This document shows positions 1-11,372 of a DNA stretch of 64,000 nucleotides, one piece after another. The position numbers were made by a program, and so were the translations under genes. Source of the DNA: Heterotrichella gracilis (taxonomy: Eukaryota; Sar; Xanthophyceae; Tribonematales; Xanthonemataceae). Below the pieces are notes generated by a model that saw only the letters and a program-made list of their open reading frames with translations, was not told the origin of the DNA and did not search any database. Each line of letters starts with the position of its first letter. Position 1 is the stretch's first letter. The DNA lies in assembly GCA_032358255.1 (NCBI GenBank), contig JAULBX010008440.1, forward strand, positions 1 to 64,000, given 5' to 3'.

Positions 1-1926
1 GAGGGATATTTGGCGCTGCAATGCGCTGTGGCAGGGTGCCAGAGGTGGCGCTTGTCCAAGCCATTTGAGAACTCCGACGCATTAACGCGCCTCGTAAGCC
101 AAAGTAATAGTCAGAGGGCTGGCCCGGAGGGAACGCGCACTTTCAACGCACTTAAAGGGAAGTATAACCGTGACTAGTTGCAGGTGCTGGGGCCTTCTGT
201 GTTGCAAACAGTGCTCCCTGTCCAGATCAATCTGCTGCCCAACCAAAACATCCCATATGGCGCTATGCCCCCGCACGCCGGCCGCACATCGGAAACAAGC
301 GGGTAGAACCGAAGCGGAAAGAGCTTGCAAATAGCATATAGGCATAAAAAAAGGGTGTCTTAACTAGGAACTTTGCAGCGGTACCTCACAAACAGATTTG
401 CTGCATTGTCGGGTTATGTGGAGAGGATGGGCCCATCGGCGTTCCGGCCAACAAATGCCAGGCAAACGCAACCAACGCTGGTGGAAAGCACACGAGTACG
501 ATACAACCACTTACGTTTGGCTTTCTTCGTCTCGTTTTCCTTGTTCTTGTGGGGAGTAGAGAAGCAGCGTGTGAGGGCCGCGAGGAGCCCCATCGTGGCC
601 TCAACAGCCCGAGACCGCCAGCAGGAAGTTCTTGGACCTGCCAACGCCAAGCTATGCCGACAGGGATAAGCAGCTGGAGAACAGGTAGGTAACCACCAAG
701 TTGCGAGAGAATCACCGGCAGAGAGTCGGGCTGGTCAATCGCCTTTGCGGAAGTGTGAAGGGATGCAAGCAGTGAGCCAGAGGAATGCCTTTGAACCGAG
801 CGCAAGGAAGCAGTAGTACAATTTGCAGCGGCACCGACAGGAACGTGCAGAGTCGCGTGAGAATAGTGTGGTGCACGGACAATCGCTCTGTTCATGTAGC
901 TTGTTCACATAGCGTGTGTACTGGTGCACCAGCCCCGTCTTCCTCATCTTACACTCCTCCAAGGGAGGCATAACCAGTCCAGAACAAAGAGAGTGAGCTC
1001 CAGTACTGGTGGGCTAGGGCCCCTAGTGGTTTGCTCAAGGGTTTTGCTCGGGCTGCTGTACTATAGGTTTAGTGGCAAGACACAGCACCACAGCATACAC
1101 TAGTGGTGTCAGGTTGTATACCCTACAGGGCTTATGTACCCAATTTGAAAGAAAGAAAGGAAACGCACAGAAGCGTAGTTCACGCAAGATGCAAGACAAG
1201 TGGGTATATGTTAGCTCCTGCAACCATCCTCGCCCACCCCACCTCCCTCAACACACACACACACACACAAAGAAACAACTGCCAACAAGTTGGTGTTTGC
1301 AACAGCATGGTCCATATGGTTGTCGTGCATCACAATGCGCTGACTCAAAAGAGCACGCATTGGACGGCGCTTCAACTATGATTAGAAGAGAAAGCCCAAC
1401 CACAGCGTCCAGCCATATAAGAATGTACTTCAAAAAAAGCTCGGAGGCAAACACAGCAAATATAGCAACGCCTTCATGAACCTTGGCCGTCCGATTAACC
1501 ACGTATTTGTCGAAGAGCGCGTATGGCAGCTGTATTGCCGACACGCCCAGTAGTCAGCTATGCTGGGATGTCCGTCCTTGGGCACACAGGGCCACTCTCC
1601 GCTACCATGATCGCTGTGCGCTGGCTACAGCACACCGCCAGGATTGAGCAGGCCCCGAGTAGAGCTGTCATGCAAATCTCACAGCGCCCCGCTTAGACTT
1701 GGCTACGTCTGCCCTAATGCGCTCCTATTCCAACTGATCCATGGCATGTTGCGCTATATACTGGTCATGGCAGAGCCCCAGCGCCCATTAGAGCGCTATC
1801 AATGTTGGCACACAGCCCTGGTATCCCCATGGTGCACTGACACATCATCTCTGCACCAGGTATACAGCTGCTGCCATGATATGCTGGCACTGCTGTGCTA
1901 CACCTCGGAGCTCCTACACGCAGCGG
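1..1926. other. Unassigned left end
   Basis: No gene could be identified with confidence. On the plus strand, an open stretch at about 575-683 reads like real coding sequence (it contains the peptide RKFLDLPTPSYADRDKQLEN) and ends at a good donor (GTAGGTAA, from 684), so it may be an internal exon of an unrecognised gene. I found no partner exons with matching phase. Longer minus-strand open frames between about 390 and 970 show no known motif and overlap it. The rest looks non-coding. Confidence 0.3.
1251..1269. repeat. (AC)n microsatellite
   Basis: A run of about nine AC dinucleotides in unassigned DNA. It is a simple sequence repeat with no evident function. Confidence 0.9.
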
Positions 1927-2928
1927 TCACGTGGGAGGTGTGGGTTGTGTGTCGATCACGATGTCCGCCTGGTTGCTGTTCACCTGCATGGCTGTAGCAC
2001 ACAGCAAAGGGGACAAGTCAGGGTATGTTCAGCCACCATGTGCCACCGCAGTAGGGGTCAAGCATTGCTTGCTTGGCATCAGCAGGTCAACGCGTGGCTA
2101 GTCTGTCAGCTGGCAGCATGCATCAGCTGGCGTGTACCCCCTAGCAGCGCTGGATGTCCAATGCAGGACTGTGGCAGCACGGCGTGGTCCGGAGCCTCGG
2201 GTACACAGCTGGGCCCTGAAAGCAAGGTCATGCGCACAACCCGCGCCCACCGCGCCACCCCAGCATACTGTGGCATGTCTCCTACCGTAGTTTCCTCGCT
2301 CGTTCAGCTTTGCTTGCACCACAAACTCCTTCACAAAGCCAGCTGCTTCCTGGCCTTGGGCCACCAGGCTGTCAATTTCTGCTGCATCGGAGATGGACCG
2401 CGATTCCTGTTGCAGAACCCAATGCTCAGCCTCATAGGATACACGGACATGGCTGGCTAGCAATGCACCAGCTTGCTTTGCGTGACTTATAGGCATCAAG
2501 GGTTACGGCGTCACTGGAATTAAAGCCAAAGGAGCGTACGCCATGCCCACCAGTCCTTTGTGCAGCATGCCACAACTCGATTGGTGTCAACAGCCACTCT
2601 TAGGCCAACTGATGCAAACCATAGCAGCAACCAAAACTGGTGTGGCGTTCATGTAGAGCAAGCCCCAAGTTGGCAGCGTGCCCTCACCTCAAAGTGTGAC
2701 CGCATCTCACGCCGAGCTGCCTGAATCATGGTCTGATCACCTTTAAAGCCTGCATCAAATGCAAGATTTTTCACTTTCTGCCAACTCCTTGCCCCCTTGG
2801 TTCATTCAAGCCGTGTGGAATGTAGGTGGCATGTACCACAACCATGTGGGCCATAAAATCTTCTCACTTCTCGTACCATTGTTTATAGCCCGGTACAGCT
2901 GCCTGTATACTGCAAGCGACTTCGACAT
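1927..2928 (-). CDS. MZM1: LYR-motif protein MZM1/LYRM7, complex III assembly factor
   Basis: Four exons on the minus strand, complement(join(1927..1991,2286..2406,2688..2749,2877..2928)), give a 99-residue protein, the usual size for this family. All phases agree and every intron is GT-AG. The N-terminus has the LYR tripeptide at residues 11-13 within SLAVYRQLYRA. The family hallmarks FKGD and VVQAKLNERGNY follow in later exons. Known family role: MZM1/LYRM7 is a mitochondrial matrix chaperone that stabilises the Rieske iron-sulfur protein before its insertion into respiratory complex III. The last exon (21 codons, ending TPPT) is the least certain part because the family C-terminus is variable. 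The gene is head to head with the starch-binding-protein gene, whose start lies 622 bp away. Confidence 0.85.
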
Positions 2929-3550
2929 GCTGGCAAGGCAGAAGCTGAGCGAGGTGTTTTGCACAGCTGTCTTGAGTTTGGGATTGCCCAATGGGAGAGA
3001 CCCAAACAAGAAGGGCTTCCTAGGTACTGGCAGAGAATACGTATGTCAAAGTATCTCAAGCTTTGAAAACCTTTCACGTAATTGGGTGGCTCATCGAATC
3101 GTTTCCGCAACTGCTAGGCAGGCACTTGCTCACAATGCATGCACATGGCAAAAACATGCATGCATCCAATTGGGCTGTGCACTTAAGCCCTGTGAACGAG
3201 CATATCACTGCAAATTTGTAGTAGCATGCAATGTAGCAGCAAGCGATACAAGTATCGACAAGTAATATGTGTTCTACAGTAGCCATTGCAATGCCGCCTA
3301 CCTCGGCGGGAGCTTCCACCGTCCGGCGGTCATTACCGTTAGCCACTGACTAATAGTCACGTATTGTCCCGAAGTTGTAGGACTTCACAAAGTGTAAAGC
3401 GATGCCCAGGTGAAAGTTGCTGTCAAACGCCCACACCGCTCAGCTTTAGCCTTACAAAAGCCCTTGCGCACTCCGGAACCTGCTAGGAACCTGGGCATCG
3501 CACTGGGCCAGGGTGGCTTTCTGACCCTTGATCCGCTAGAGTCTGCATGC
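2929..3550. promoter_or_regulatory. Shared 5' region between MZM1 and the CBM20 gene
   Basis: This 622-bp gap separates two divergent start codons, so both promoters and 5' UTRs must lie here. I saw no clear TATA box or conserved element. The assignment rests only on gene orientation. Confidence 0.4.
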
Positions 3551-6500
3551 ATGCAGTTTCCTGACGGCACCGCAAGGCTTGCGCGGGCAGCAGCAACGCA
3601 GCTCAGTCCCTTGGCTGCTGCTGGCCTGCCCGCGCAAGCGTTCCACCGTCTGCCACCTAGACCGGTGGCAAACACGAGACGAGGTACATTGTGTTGACCC
3701 ACACGCTGGCTTGAACCGCTTGTGCTGTCGTCTAGCAACGCTTGGCTGCACCGCACAAAACTTGACGAGCCTGCTCTTTCTAAAGGCGTGCTTCGTTGTG
3801 CGGCATCGCGTGGCTAAGGTAGTGTTCACTGTCGTGACCATCAGGTGACACAAATGTGTTCCGTGCAGGGCACCTGGGCTCTTGTATCCAAACATGCTCC
3901 GTGAAGCTGCTCAACATCAGAAGGAGCTACAAGGTACGCACGGTTCTCAGTTTCAACAGCTGCGCATGGAGGGCATGTGCACTGTGGCCTGTGACTGAAC
4001 GGGCATACGTCACCATGCCTGCCAGATCAGGGCTTCGCGCCATTTCAAACGTAGGCACAGACGCATATTGTTCCTGCCCACCTTTGGTTTTCTGTTTGGC
4101 TTCGTGTAAGCCAGTTACAACCCATTCGTATTGTACATGCCGTGCCGCATTCTACATGCCTCACCCATTAAGCTAGCTTGACTACCTTGAGCTGCTTGCT
4201 ATCAGTGTTCTTTCCCAAACTGCCCACGTCTGTTTTGCGGTATGCTGCTATGCATGCAAGACATGGTGCAAGGACCGTACAGAGCGGGACAGGGGGCGGT
4301 GGGCGCAAGAGTGGTGGACAAGCACATCTGCTTTGCAACTCAGGTATGAGGTTCCAGGACCTTCTGACCACCTGTGCCTATGCAGGTGGTGGTGCGCTGC
4401 CAGGCTCACAAGGTATTGGCTGCAGCAGCAGAGAGCAGCCCCGTCCCCATCCAGGTCTCTGTTCCCAACACCCCGCTGGGGTTTGGTGATGGGTTCCGGT
4501 TGGTTGGGGCCCAGGTTGTGCTGGGCGCATGGGACCTGGCCAGCGGGGTGGAGCTGGAGTGGTCTGAGGGGCACACCTGGGTCGGGCAGATGGAGGCACT
4601 GCCAGGGGAGTACGAGTTCAAGGTGAGTGACTATACACCTATAGCTGCCTGAATGGAAAACTTCAGCAGGGGATGTGTGTAACCCAGCTGTCCATCTGGG
4701 TGTCTAGCAACCTAAGCCTTGTCCCTCAATTCCCTCATAGATTGTCTAGGCGGACGTTTTCTTCTGTCCATTTTTTGTGCGCACAATATATTGGGAACTG
4801 TTGGCACCTTGCATGGTCAATGGCGCGTCTGGCAACGCCACACTGTCAGCCCTGCACGCTCAGCAGCAAGATTCTCCTCACCTTGGCACACAGGTGGTGA
4901 TGACGCTGCAAAACGGCGGGGTTGTGTGGGAGGAAGGGGCGAACCGTGTGGTCACCGTCCCCGACACCGCCACAGCTGTGTCGGTCCAGTGCGAATTTGG
5001 CAACCCTGGTGCAATGGCTGTGGAGGTCAGCGAGGAGCCAAGGGAGGTGGAGGAGGTGGAGGAGGAAGCTGCCGCTGAAGAAGGGGTGGAAGGCACAGCG
5101 GAAGCGGCTGCAGAGGACGTGGATGCAGCTGGGGAGGCTGTGGCAGAGGAGCAGGTTGATGTGGATGCGGTTGCTGGGTTTGTCGGTGAGGAGGAGGAGG
5201 AGGAGGTTGACAGCACTGATGAGGACGCTGCGGTGATTGCCGCAGCGCAGGAGGTGGTGCAGGAGTCAGAGAAGCTGCTGCATGGCCTCCAGAATGGCAA
5301 CGCAGGGGACAGTGTGCGCGAGAAGGCTGCCGAGGTGCGCAACGCATAGCGCTCAATACCAGAATGGGAGGCTAGGAATGGGGATGGGTTTGAGTCCGCC
5401 CTGTGGAACAGCTTGGCAGTGCATGGGTGGAGATGCCCTTGACCATGCATGCTCACAAGGCATCCTCGGCTCATGGCTTGTACATGAAAACATCTGCCTT
5501 GCTGCTGCTTGCCCACTACTTGGCCATTGGTTGTTCATGCCCTGTAGCTGGACCAGTGTCTGTTTGGCACCTAGCAGCGCCCATTACCCACCACCAATCA
5601 TGCCCTTGGTCCCACAATGGCTCTGACAGTTAGCGACACCGCCACCTCCATAACACACCCCGTGATCACCCCACAGGCGCTGCTGAAATCCGAGGGCTTG
5701 CTGGATGAGGCTGCGCGCCTGCTGGAGGCCTCACCGGACCAGGCCCTGCCTGAGGACCTCAAGGCGGCGGTGAGGGATGCGCGCACCAGTGCCGCTGCGC
5801 TGGAGGTGGAACTGGGGGAGGTGGAGGCGGTTGAGGAAGAAGCTGCAGAGGAGGTTGATGTGGTTGACGAAGCTGCACCTGCTGCACCTGCTGGGAGTGA
5901 CAGCGTGGAGGTGCCTGAGCTGAGTGGGCAGGTTGAGAAGACGCAGGGCAAGGTGATGACGCTGCTGGCCAAGAACAGCAGGTTGCAGCAGAAGCTGACG
6001 GAGCTGCAGCAGATTGTCGAGGTACGTGTGCGAAGGGTAGCCGGCTGGAAGGGAAGTATGGCTCGGGATGAAGCGGCAACACGTGGCGTCTTGCGTGCCT
6101 TCATGGGGCTTGGGCTGCAAGAATTAGGTGCAAGGCGCCGATGCATTCATGTCGTGTTGGTAGTGTGTCCAGTCGGTGCCAGTGGTGTCATGTTGTTGTG
6201 CTGTACTCATTGCAGCAGCCCACACATGTACGGTGCCTGTGCAATGATGCGTTGCATTCTGGAACAGCAGTTGTCCTCATACGAAATGCGCTGTCAAGGA
6301 ACTCAATTTCACAACTTAAAAACGGCATCGCATTCTTGTTCAGGAGTCTGATGGCAAGGTAGAGGCAATCCAATCACAGATCAAGGCAGCAATGGCGCTC
6401 AGCGACAAGCCGTCTGTGTTGCAAGAAAACGCAGAGCCAGGGGACAGCCCCGGTGCAGAGCCGCCATCTTCCCCCGCCCCAGCATACTCCAATGGCGTAG

Positions 6501-7268
6501 GGCCCAGGTTTGCTATGCGATCAGAGCGCCTGGGATCAAGCCCCTCCAGAGTTGCAGAGCCCCGCGAAGAGGGGGTGCCTGCCAACATACAGCCAAGTGA
6601 GTAGTAGCTTGGGGTATGCTTGGATGAAGGGCGATGCAGCATTTGCATTGGGGCACATGTCATTGGCATTGACGCTAGTGTGATAAAAAGAAAGAAAAAA
6701 TTTGCATTCTTTGTAATGTGGGCAGGGCGCTATGTATGCGGCGTGGATCAGTGCACACACACCTGCGAGGCAGATCACATGTGGGGGTGATATGGATCAT
6801 GCCATGTTGTTGACTTGCTGTCAATGCAAAGCTCCATTTTCCTGCTTTGCTTTTTGTTCCATTACTTACGAGGCGTGTTGCCGATATGCAGATGACATTC
6901 CTTGGCTTAGCTCATACCGTTCCTCAGAATCCAGTGGCACGGCAGAACCCCCACCTAGTGTGGCGGCTCCTCCAGCACCCGAGGAGCCAGCAGCTGTGGC
7001 TGAGGAGCCTGTGGTGGAGCCAGCAGCTGAGGAGCCAGCAGCCGAGGAACCAGCAGCCGAGGAGGCTGTTGTGGAGAGCAGTGCACCAGTGGAGGCAGCG
7101 CCGGTGCGCTCTATGAGTTCTGAGGTCTTCAAGGACGAGATGGAGAAGGTGGTGGTGCAGAGTGACGATGGTGTCTTGGTGTTCGATTTCAGCGGCGGCG
7201 CATCAGAAGACCTGGCGTCCAAGATTCTGGCTGATTTGAAGGCAACCCTGCCTGGCGGTGGCAAGTGA
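3551..7268 (+). CDS. Plastid-targeted CBM20 starch-binding coiled-coil protein
   Basis: Seven exons, join(3551..3683,3869..3933,4386..4622,4894..5334,5677..6021,6344..6596,6892..7268), give 616 residues with all phases in agreement. The first about 75 residues are rich in Ala, Arg and Leu with no acidic residue after position 5, a typical chloroplast transit peptide. A family 20 carbohydrate-binding module follows at about residues 86-175, with GAQVVLGAWD and the starch-site block VVWEEGANR. After it come a very acidic Glu/Ala/Val stretch, two predicted coiled-coil helices (about 270-400), a Pro/Ser linker, EEPAAEEPA-type repeats and a conserved-looking C-terminus. Likely role (inference): binding plastid starch, for example the pyrenoid sheath. 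The Chlamydomonas proteins SAGA1/SAGA2 also pair an N-terminal CBM20 with coiled coil, but this protein is much shorter and I see no clear Rubisco-binding motif. An extra exon at 4206-4343 was considered and dropped. Confidence 0.75.
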
Positions 7269-8192
7269 ATGTTGTCTGTAGAAGAGCGACAGGATAGGGT
7301 GGTGTTCTGTTTTGTACTCCCCACACTTATAGGTCATATTTGCGATAACTGCCCAAGACCAACTGGTTGGACCGTCCGATTGGCTGTGCTCTTTTTATGC
7401 CATCATGATTTCCCTGATGGTTGCCACTCTCTTTTCCCCTCTTTAACTGTTGGTATTCCAGGAACATTAGCCTAGTACGGTACTTTTTGATGCAAGACAC
7501 TGGTAATGCCGATGTTATGTCGAGAGCGTGAAGGGTATGCTGATTTGCTTTGAAGTTGACGGTACAAGTTGCAGCGGTGATTTGGGAGTCCCATGAGTTG
7601 CACCCTAATTGTGGGCGCTACCGTAGCTGAGCAGGTTGGATGTGCATGCTCAGCTGTTGTTTGATCATGAATGTGCTATTTACTGATGCCATCATTGACG
7701 AGAGCATACCGATGGGTGTGGAGTTGCTGTTACAGTAGCAAGTGATACTGTAGTTTTGTATTGCCAGCATTTGGCGGAGGTAATGATCGCGTGGCGGGCA
7801 TAATGATTGTTTGACTGTTGTGACATTACTAATGATATTTTGACAATATTGTCAAAATATTTTGATGGCATCCCTCTCATAGGAACGTGGTTTGTAACAA
7901 TACAGTGACTATGACATGATCACTGATCTCGTTTAATCTCAACGCTAACTACGCCTCTGTGCGTTGAACAGAACTTCCCTTTCTTTCTTAAAGTTTCTTC
8001 TTCAATGCATGATCATTTGAATCATAGGAGAAATCTTTCCGAAAGGGCCTTGAAGGAAAGGGCCCCACCCACGGCACACCGCAACCAGCAATGTTGAAAA
8101 ACGTACACAGACACTGTGACAGGCCGGGCAGCAACCAGTGGAACAAGGCCCATGGTGTGGGTAACAAGGGCATAGCGCCTATTGGGCTTAGT

Positions 8193-8259
8193 AAGCAATG
8201 CTATGCCATAGCCCCAATTGATGTCAGACATCAATTGGGGCTATGGCATAGCATTGCTT
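8193..8259. repeat. Perfect 33-bp inverted repeat with 1-nt spacer
   Basis: The arms 8193-8225 and 8227-8259 are exact reverse complements around a single A at 8226. The arm begins AAGCAATGCTATGCC. It lies about 200 bp beyond the IFT38 stop. There is no target-site duplication and no transposon-like terminus, so it does not look like a MITE. A recent template-switch (snap-back) event or a small-RNA hairpin are both possible. Confidence 0.95.
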
Positions 8260-8325
8260 GACTCTCTCAGAGATACCGTATCAGATATCAGATGCATGCA
8301 GGACCTGGTCAGCTGCTTGTTGGGC

Positions 8326-8343
8326 TTAAGGGTTAACCCTTAA
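8326..8343. repeat. 18-bp perfect palindrome
   Basis: TTAAGGGTTAACCCTTAA is self-complementary. Its centre resembles back-to-back telomere-like GGGTTAA units, perhaps by chance. Confidence 0.85.
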
Positions 8344-8460
8344 ATTCAGAAACCCGTAGGGTAAACCTAACCTGGACCTCCCTTCAAAGGAGTTTAACGC
8401 CACCGCAGGCGGGTGAATTATTAAGGACAAAAGCACCTGCTGCATGTGACAGGGCGCACG

Positions 8461-10777
8461 CTAGAACACAGAGTCATTGTCACTGGCTGATGCACCTGCT
8501 TCATCGTCGCTGAATACTTCTTGCGCGGAGGCATCGTTGACGAAAATGTCAGCTTTTGCAGGACCTGGTCTGCTGTATGGCTGTGCCAACAATGGAGACC
8601 CCACAGAGGCAATGTTGCTCTCCTGGGGGTGGCTCGACACACCGTACACAGTCCTGGAGCCAGCAGCAGGGTTGCTGGAGGTATTGTTTGCGGCTCCTGC
8701 CCACCTGCCCTCATCCCACCTGCCTCCCTCCACCTGCAGCATGCACCAAAACAGAGCTGTTACCTCACAGGTACTGTCTCAACGTAGAGTACATGATATC
8801 CTGGAGATGCCTTCATCAAGGGCAGTGCTGTATGTATAGTACCGTACTATAGTACGGTATACTGTACCGTTCTATAGTACGATACAGTGCATGCAACAAA
8901 GAATCCAGGCACCATTTTGCGCTACTGACCTGCGGTGCAAATCCAACGCTGTTCGATGCCCTGATTGCCCCTGGTAGCGCGCCATGGCCCGATGCATGCA
9001 CCAATCCAGGAGGCGATCGGTTCCAATCCTCATCTGACCCTTCCTCCGATGTAGTGTCATCGTCATCGAGGTTGAATGGCTTTGGCTGGGGCAATGTTTC
9101 ATCAGCTGTAACGTCACAGTCGCCGCGCAGGATTCGCAGCTCTTGCTCTTGCAGCCGTTTCTGCAGTTTCTTCAGTTTCCTGTCCAAGCAAGGGCAGGAA
9201 TATGTAAATAAATCTCCTCATTGGCATTCAATTTGATATAAAAGAACAGAGCACGCATGCCCTTGTCATCAGTGACCAGCAGCAGCAATTGATGTATTCT
9301 ATGTGCACCAATGTACAGCTTGTGTATACACATGTATGTGTATACATGTACCACATGGTCTGTATGGGTATCACATGGGTTTCTGTTGTAGCTTAAACCA
9401 TTTTGCAACCTCAATCGCCTGCATCAAACCTTTCAGATGCTGCTGCTTTCTGATTTTCCTCGGTCATATAGGTTGCCAGCTCATGCTCGAGGTACTGTAT
9501 GTTTCTGAACCTGTAGGCATCACAAGCAATATATGACTGCAAAGTGAGTACAGCTGGGCAAACACTTGCGCATAATCAAGGCACAAAAGGCTGCTGCCGC
9601 AACTTACTTCTTGAAGTAGACTGCATGCAGAGCCTGCAGCTGCTCTTGAATCCTTTCAACCTCGTCCACATGCGCAGGTCGCACATTCTGCACAGTTGCA
9701 AGCCTCTTCTTGCTGCGCTCGAGATCGGCGCGCTGTTGATCTACCTTGGCCTGCAGTTCACCCTCCTGCTCTGTTAAATCCTGCAGCTCTTTCTGTAGGG
9801 CCACAGCCTCTGCCCTCCGCTCCTCGATGGCGTCCTGAATGGCGCGCTCCACTTGCGCATCGTCAGTGAAACTGCTCAAAGCCCTGCAATGTTGGGTGGC
9901 CGCTGCATTGGTTTCATAGAACCACCGACTGATGGGCTGAGCCTTGGTGCAAACAGGGGGCAGGGGGCGGCACCATTACCTTGCCCTGTTGACTGCATGT
10001 GCTTCCTCATTCTGCAGGCAGTCCACCAATGAAGATCCAAGTTGGGAAACTTCCGATGTCAGTTGTTGAAAGGCGTTCAGATCGACTGGCTCTATGGCGG
10101 GGTTTGAACCAGCTGCCGAAGCCACCTGGGGTGCAGCACGCAACACGCAAGGCTCATTGCTGCTGGGTGCCGGTGGCCAAAAGGTGGTTGAATTGGGGCA
10201 TGCAAGTGCATATACCTGCTTCAAATGATCTTCATCTGCATCTTGTCTGCACAGCCAGCTGGATAGACGCAACAGCTCCTTCACTGCTGCTCCGTCGGCT
10301 GCATGTACGCGGGTCATGTTCAACTTGAAGTGCGCTTTGTTCCACAGGCCCTCTGCCACTGTGCACAGAAACGCAATCCTTTCGTCTTCTGTGTCTGGGA
10401 TGTCAACGCACACGTAGCCTGGGTCTATCCTGCAAAGGTTTGCAAATAAGCTTGTTTTGGCACAAGAAGGTGGTCAGTGCAGTTTGCATGCCACAACACA
10501 TGCCGTTAGAAAGGCGTGATACGTTCACGGTGCCTGCGGTTCCCGTGACCCTAAGGTTTGCCAAGGCTTACTTTTGAAACAGCCACTGCAGACAGTCCGC
10601 TGCCAAGTGGAAGTTTGGGTAGCGAAAGGCGTCGATGGACACCACCTGTGGGTAGCCCAGGTGGCGCATGGCCTCAGTGAATCCTGCACGAGCAAAAGCA
10701 CTCAGCCACAGGCAGCTTGTTTGTGTGAATCAGGCACAGTAGCTTGTCGACACACCTCTGAGTTCTCTGTACGACAT
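8461..10777 (-). CDS. IFT38: Intraflagellar transport protein IFT38 (CLUAP1)
   Basis: Seven exons, complement(join(8461..8733,8930..9179,9430..9510,9608..9883,9980..10429,10572..10683,10756..10777)), give 487 residues with agreeing phases (animal CLUAP1 is about 413). The start exon encodes only MSYRELR plus one base and continues into GFTEAMRHLGYP, matching the family N-terminus. Other hallmarks are DAFRYPNF, the calponin-homology-like block KAHFKLN / AADGAAVKELLRL, a coiled coil around 200-340 containing KFRNIQYLEHEL, and an acidic C-terminus ending SDNDSVF, like the animal DNDF end. Known role: IFT38 is a peripheral IFT-B subunit needed to build cilia; it acts in the cytoplasm, at the ciliary base and along the axoneme. 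The gene looks complete, so it implies flagella or their recent presence. Its start is 595 bp from the divergent GT61 gene. Confidence 0.93.
8841..8858. repeat. 18-bp palindrome in an IFT38 intron
   Basis: ACCGTACTATAGTACGGT is a perfect palindrome inside the last IFT38 intron (8734-8929). A second, degenerate GTAC-rich copy follows directly. No function is evident. Confidence 0.85.
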
Positions 10778-11360
10778 CTTGATATGTTGTTGGTGGCCAC
10801 TTCGGGGGTCGCTCAACTTGCCCAAGTGGCGATGTGCACTTCACTGCAGTGCAAAGCGTGTTGAAACACATTGAGAGAGCAGAAATCAACAACACACATA
10901 CAAGCCGGAGTACCTATTGTGACCCTGAAAATCTCATCCCAAATGCATGCATAGAGTTCCCTCCCCGTCTGTGCTATGAGGTGTCCACACCTGTCGCATG
11001 CATGCACTGCTAAACGCACTGTATAAAGCGCATCGACGGTACCCAACTTCCCTACGTACAGCAGGTCAGTATCTGGCGTGATATCTCTTTCTTTAGACCG
11101 ACCGCCTGCACTTCGTGGCTGAACAGTGCACGGCTTGAACCATATATCAGTATGCATGCATATTCGCCCAGCACAGTGCCATCACTCAGAGACCTGTAGC
11201 CGAGTAGACAGTGGTGTCTTGATTAGGGGTTGAGGCATGCTCTACAAATAAGTTGCTTGAACGTGCTTTAGGGCCTCTGCTCGGCGCGCATACTACAATA
11301 TGCGTGATCTGGTCCTGGGAACCAGTTACCAGCAATTGCCCCCCACACTATGTGTATGCA

Positions 11361-11367
11361 TATAAAA
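11361..11367 (+). promoter_or_regulatory. TATA box before the GT61 gene
   Basis: TATAAAA lies just upstream of the first exon. A start site about 30 bp downstream would fall near 11391, after the ATG at 11373 but just before a second in-frame ATG at 11397 that has a good context (GACCATGG). If this TATA is used, translation probably begins at 11397. Confidence 0.4.
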
Positions 11368-11372
11368 GCAGC

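Larger units (their letters stand above)
7269..8460. other. Convergent intergenic region
   Basis: This lies between the 3' ends of the CBM20 gene (plus) and IFT38 (minus). I see no gene. It holds the 3' UTRs, an AT-rich inverted patch near 7830-7865, the large hairpin at 8193-8259 and an 18-bp palindrome at 8326-8343. Confidence 0.7.

Noticed and set aside
386-895. 169-codon minus-strand open frame
   Set aside because: No known motif, odd composition, and no splice partners; it overlaps better-looking plus-strand sequence.
4206-4343. Possible extra exon of the CBM20 gene
   Set aside because: It fits in phase but would leave a 42-nt intron, far smaller than others here, and its Cys-rich reading interrupts a good transit peptide. 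Joining 3933 directly to 4386 keeps phase and reads better.
4878-5516. Long antisense open frame under the acidic part of the CBM20 protein
   Set aside because: It is a Ser/Thr/Ala-rich mirror of Glu/Ala codons, not a gene.
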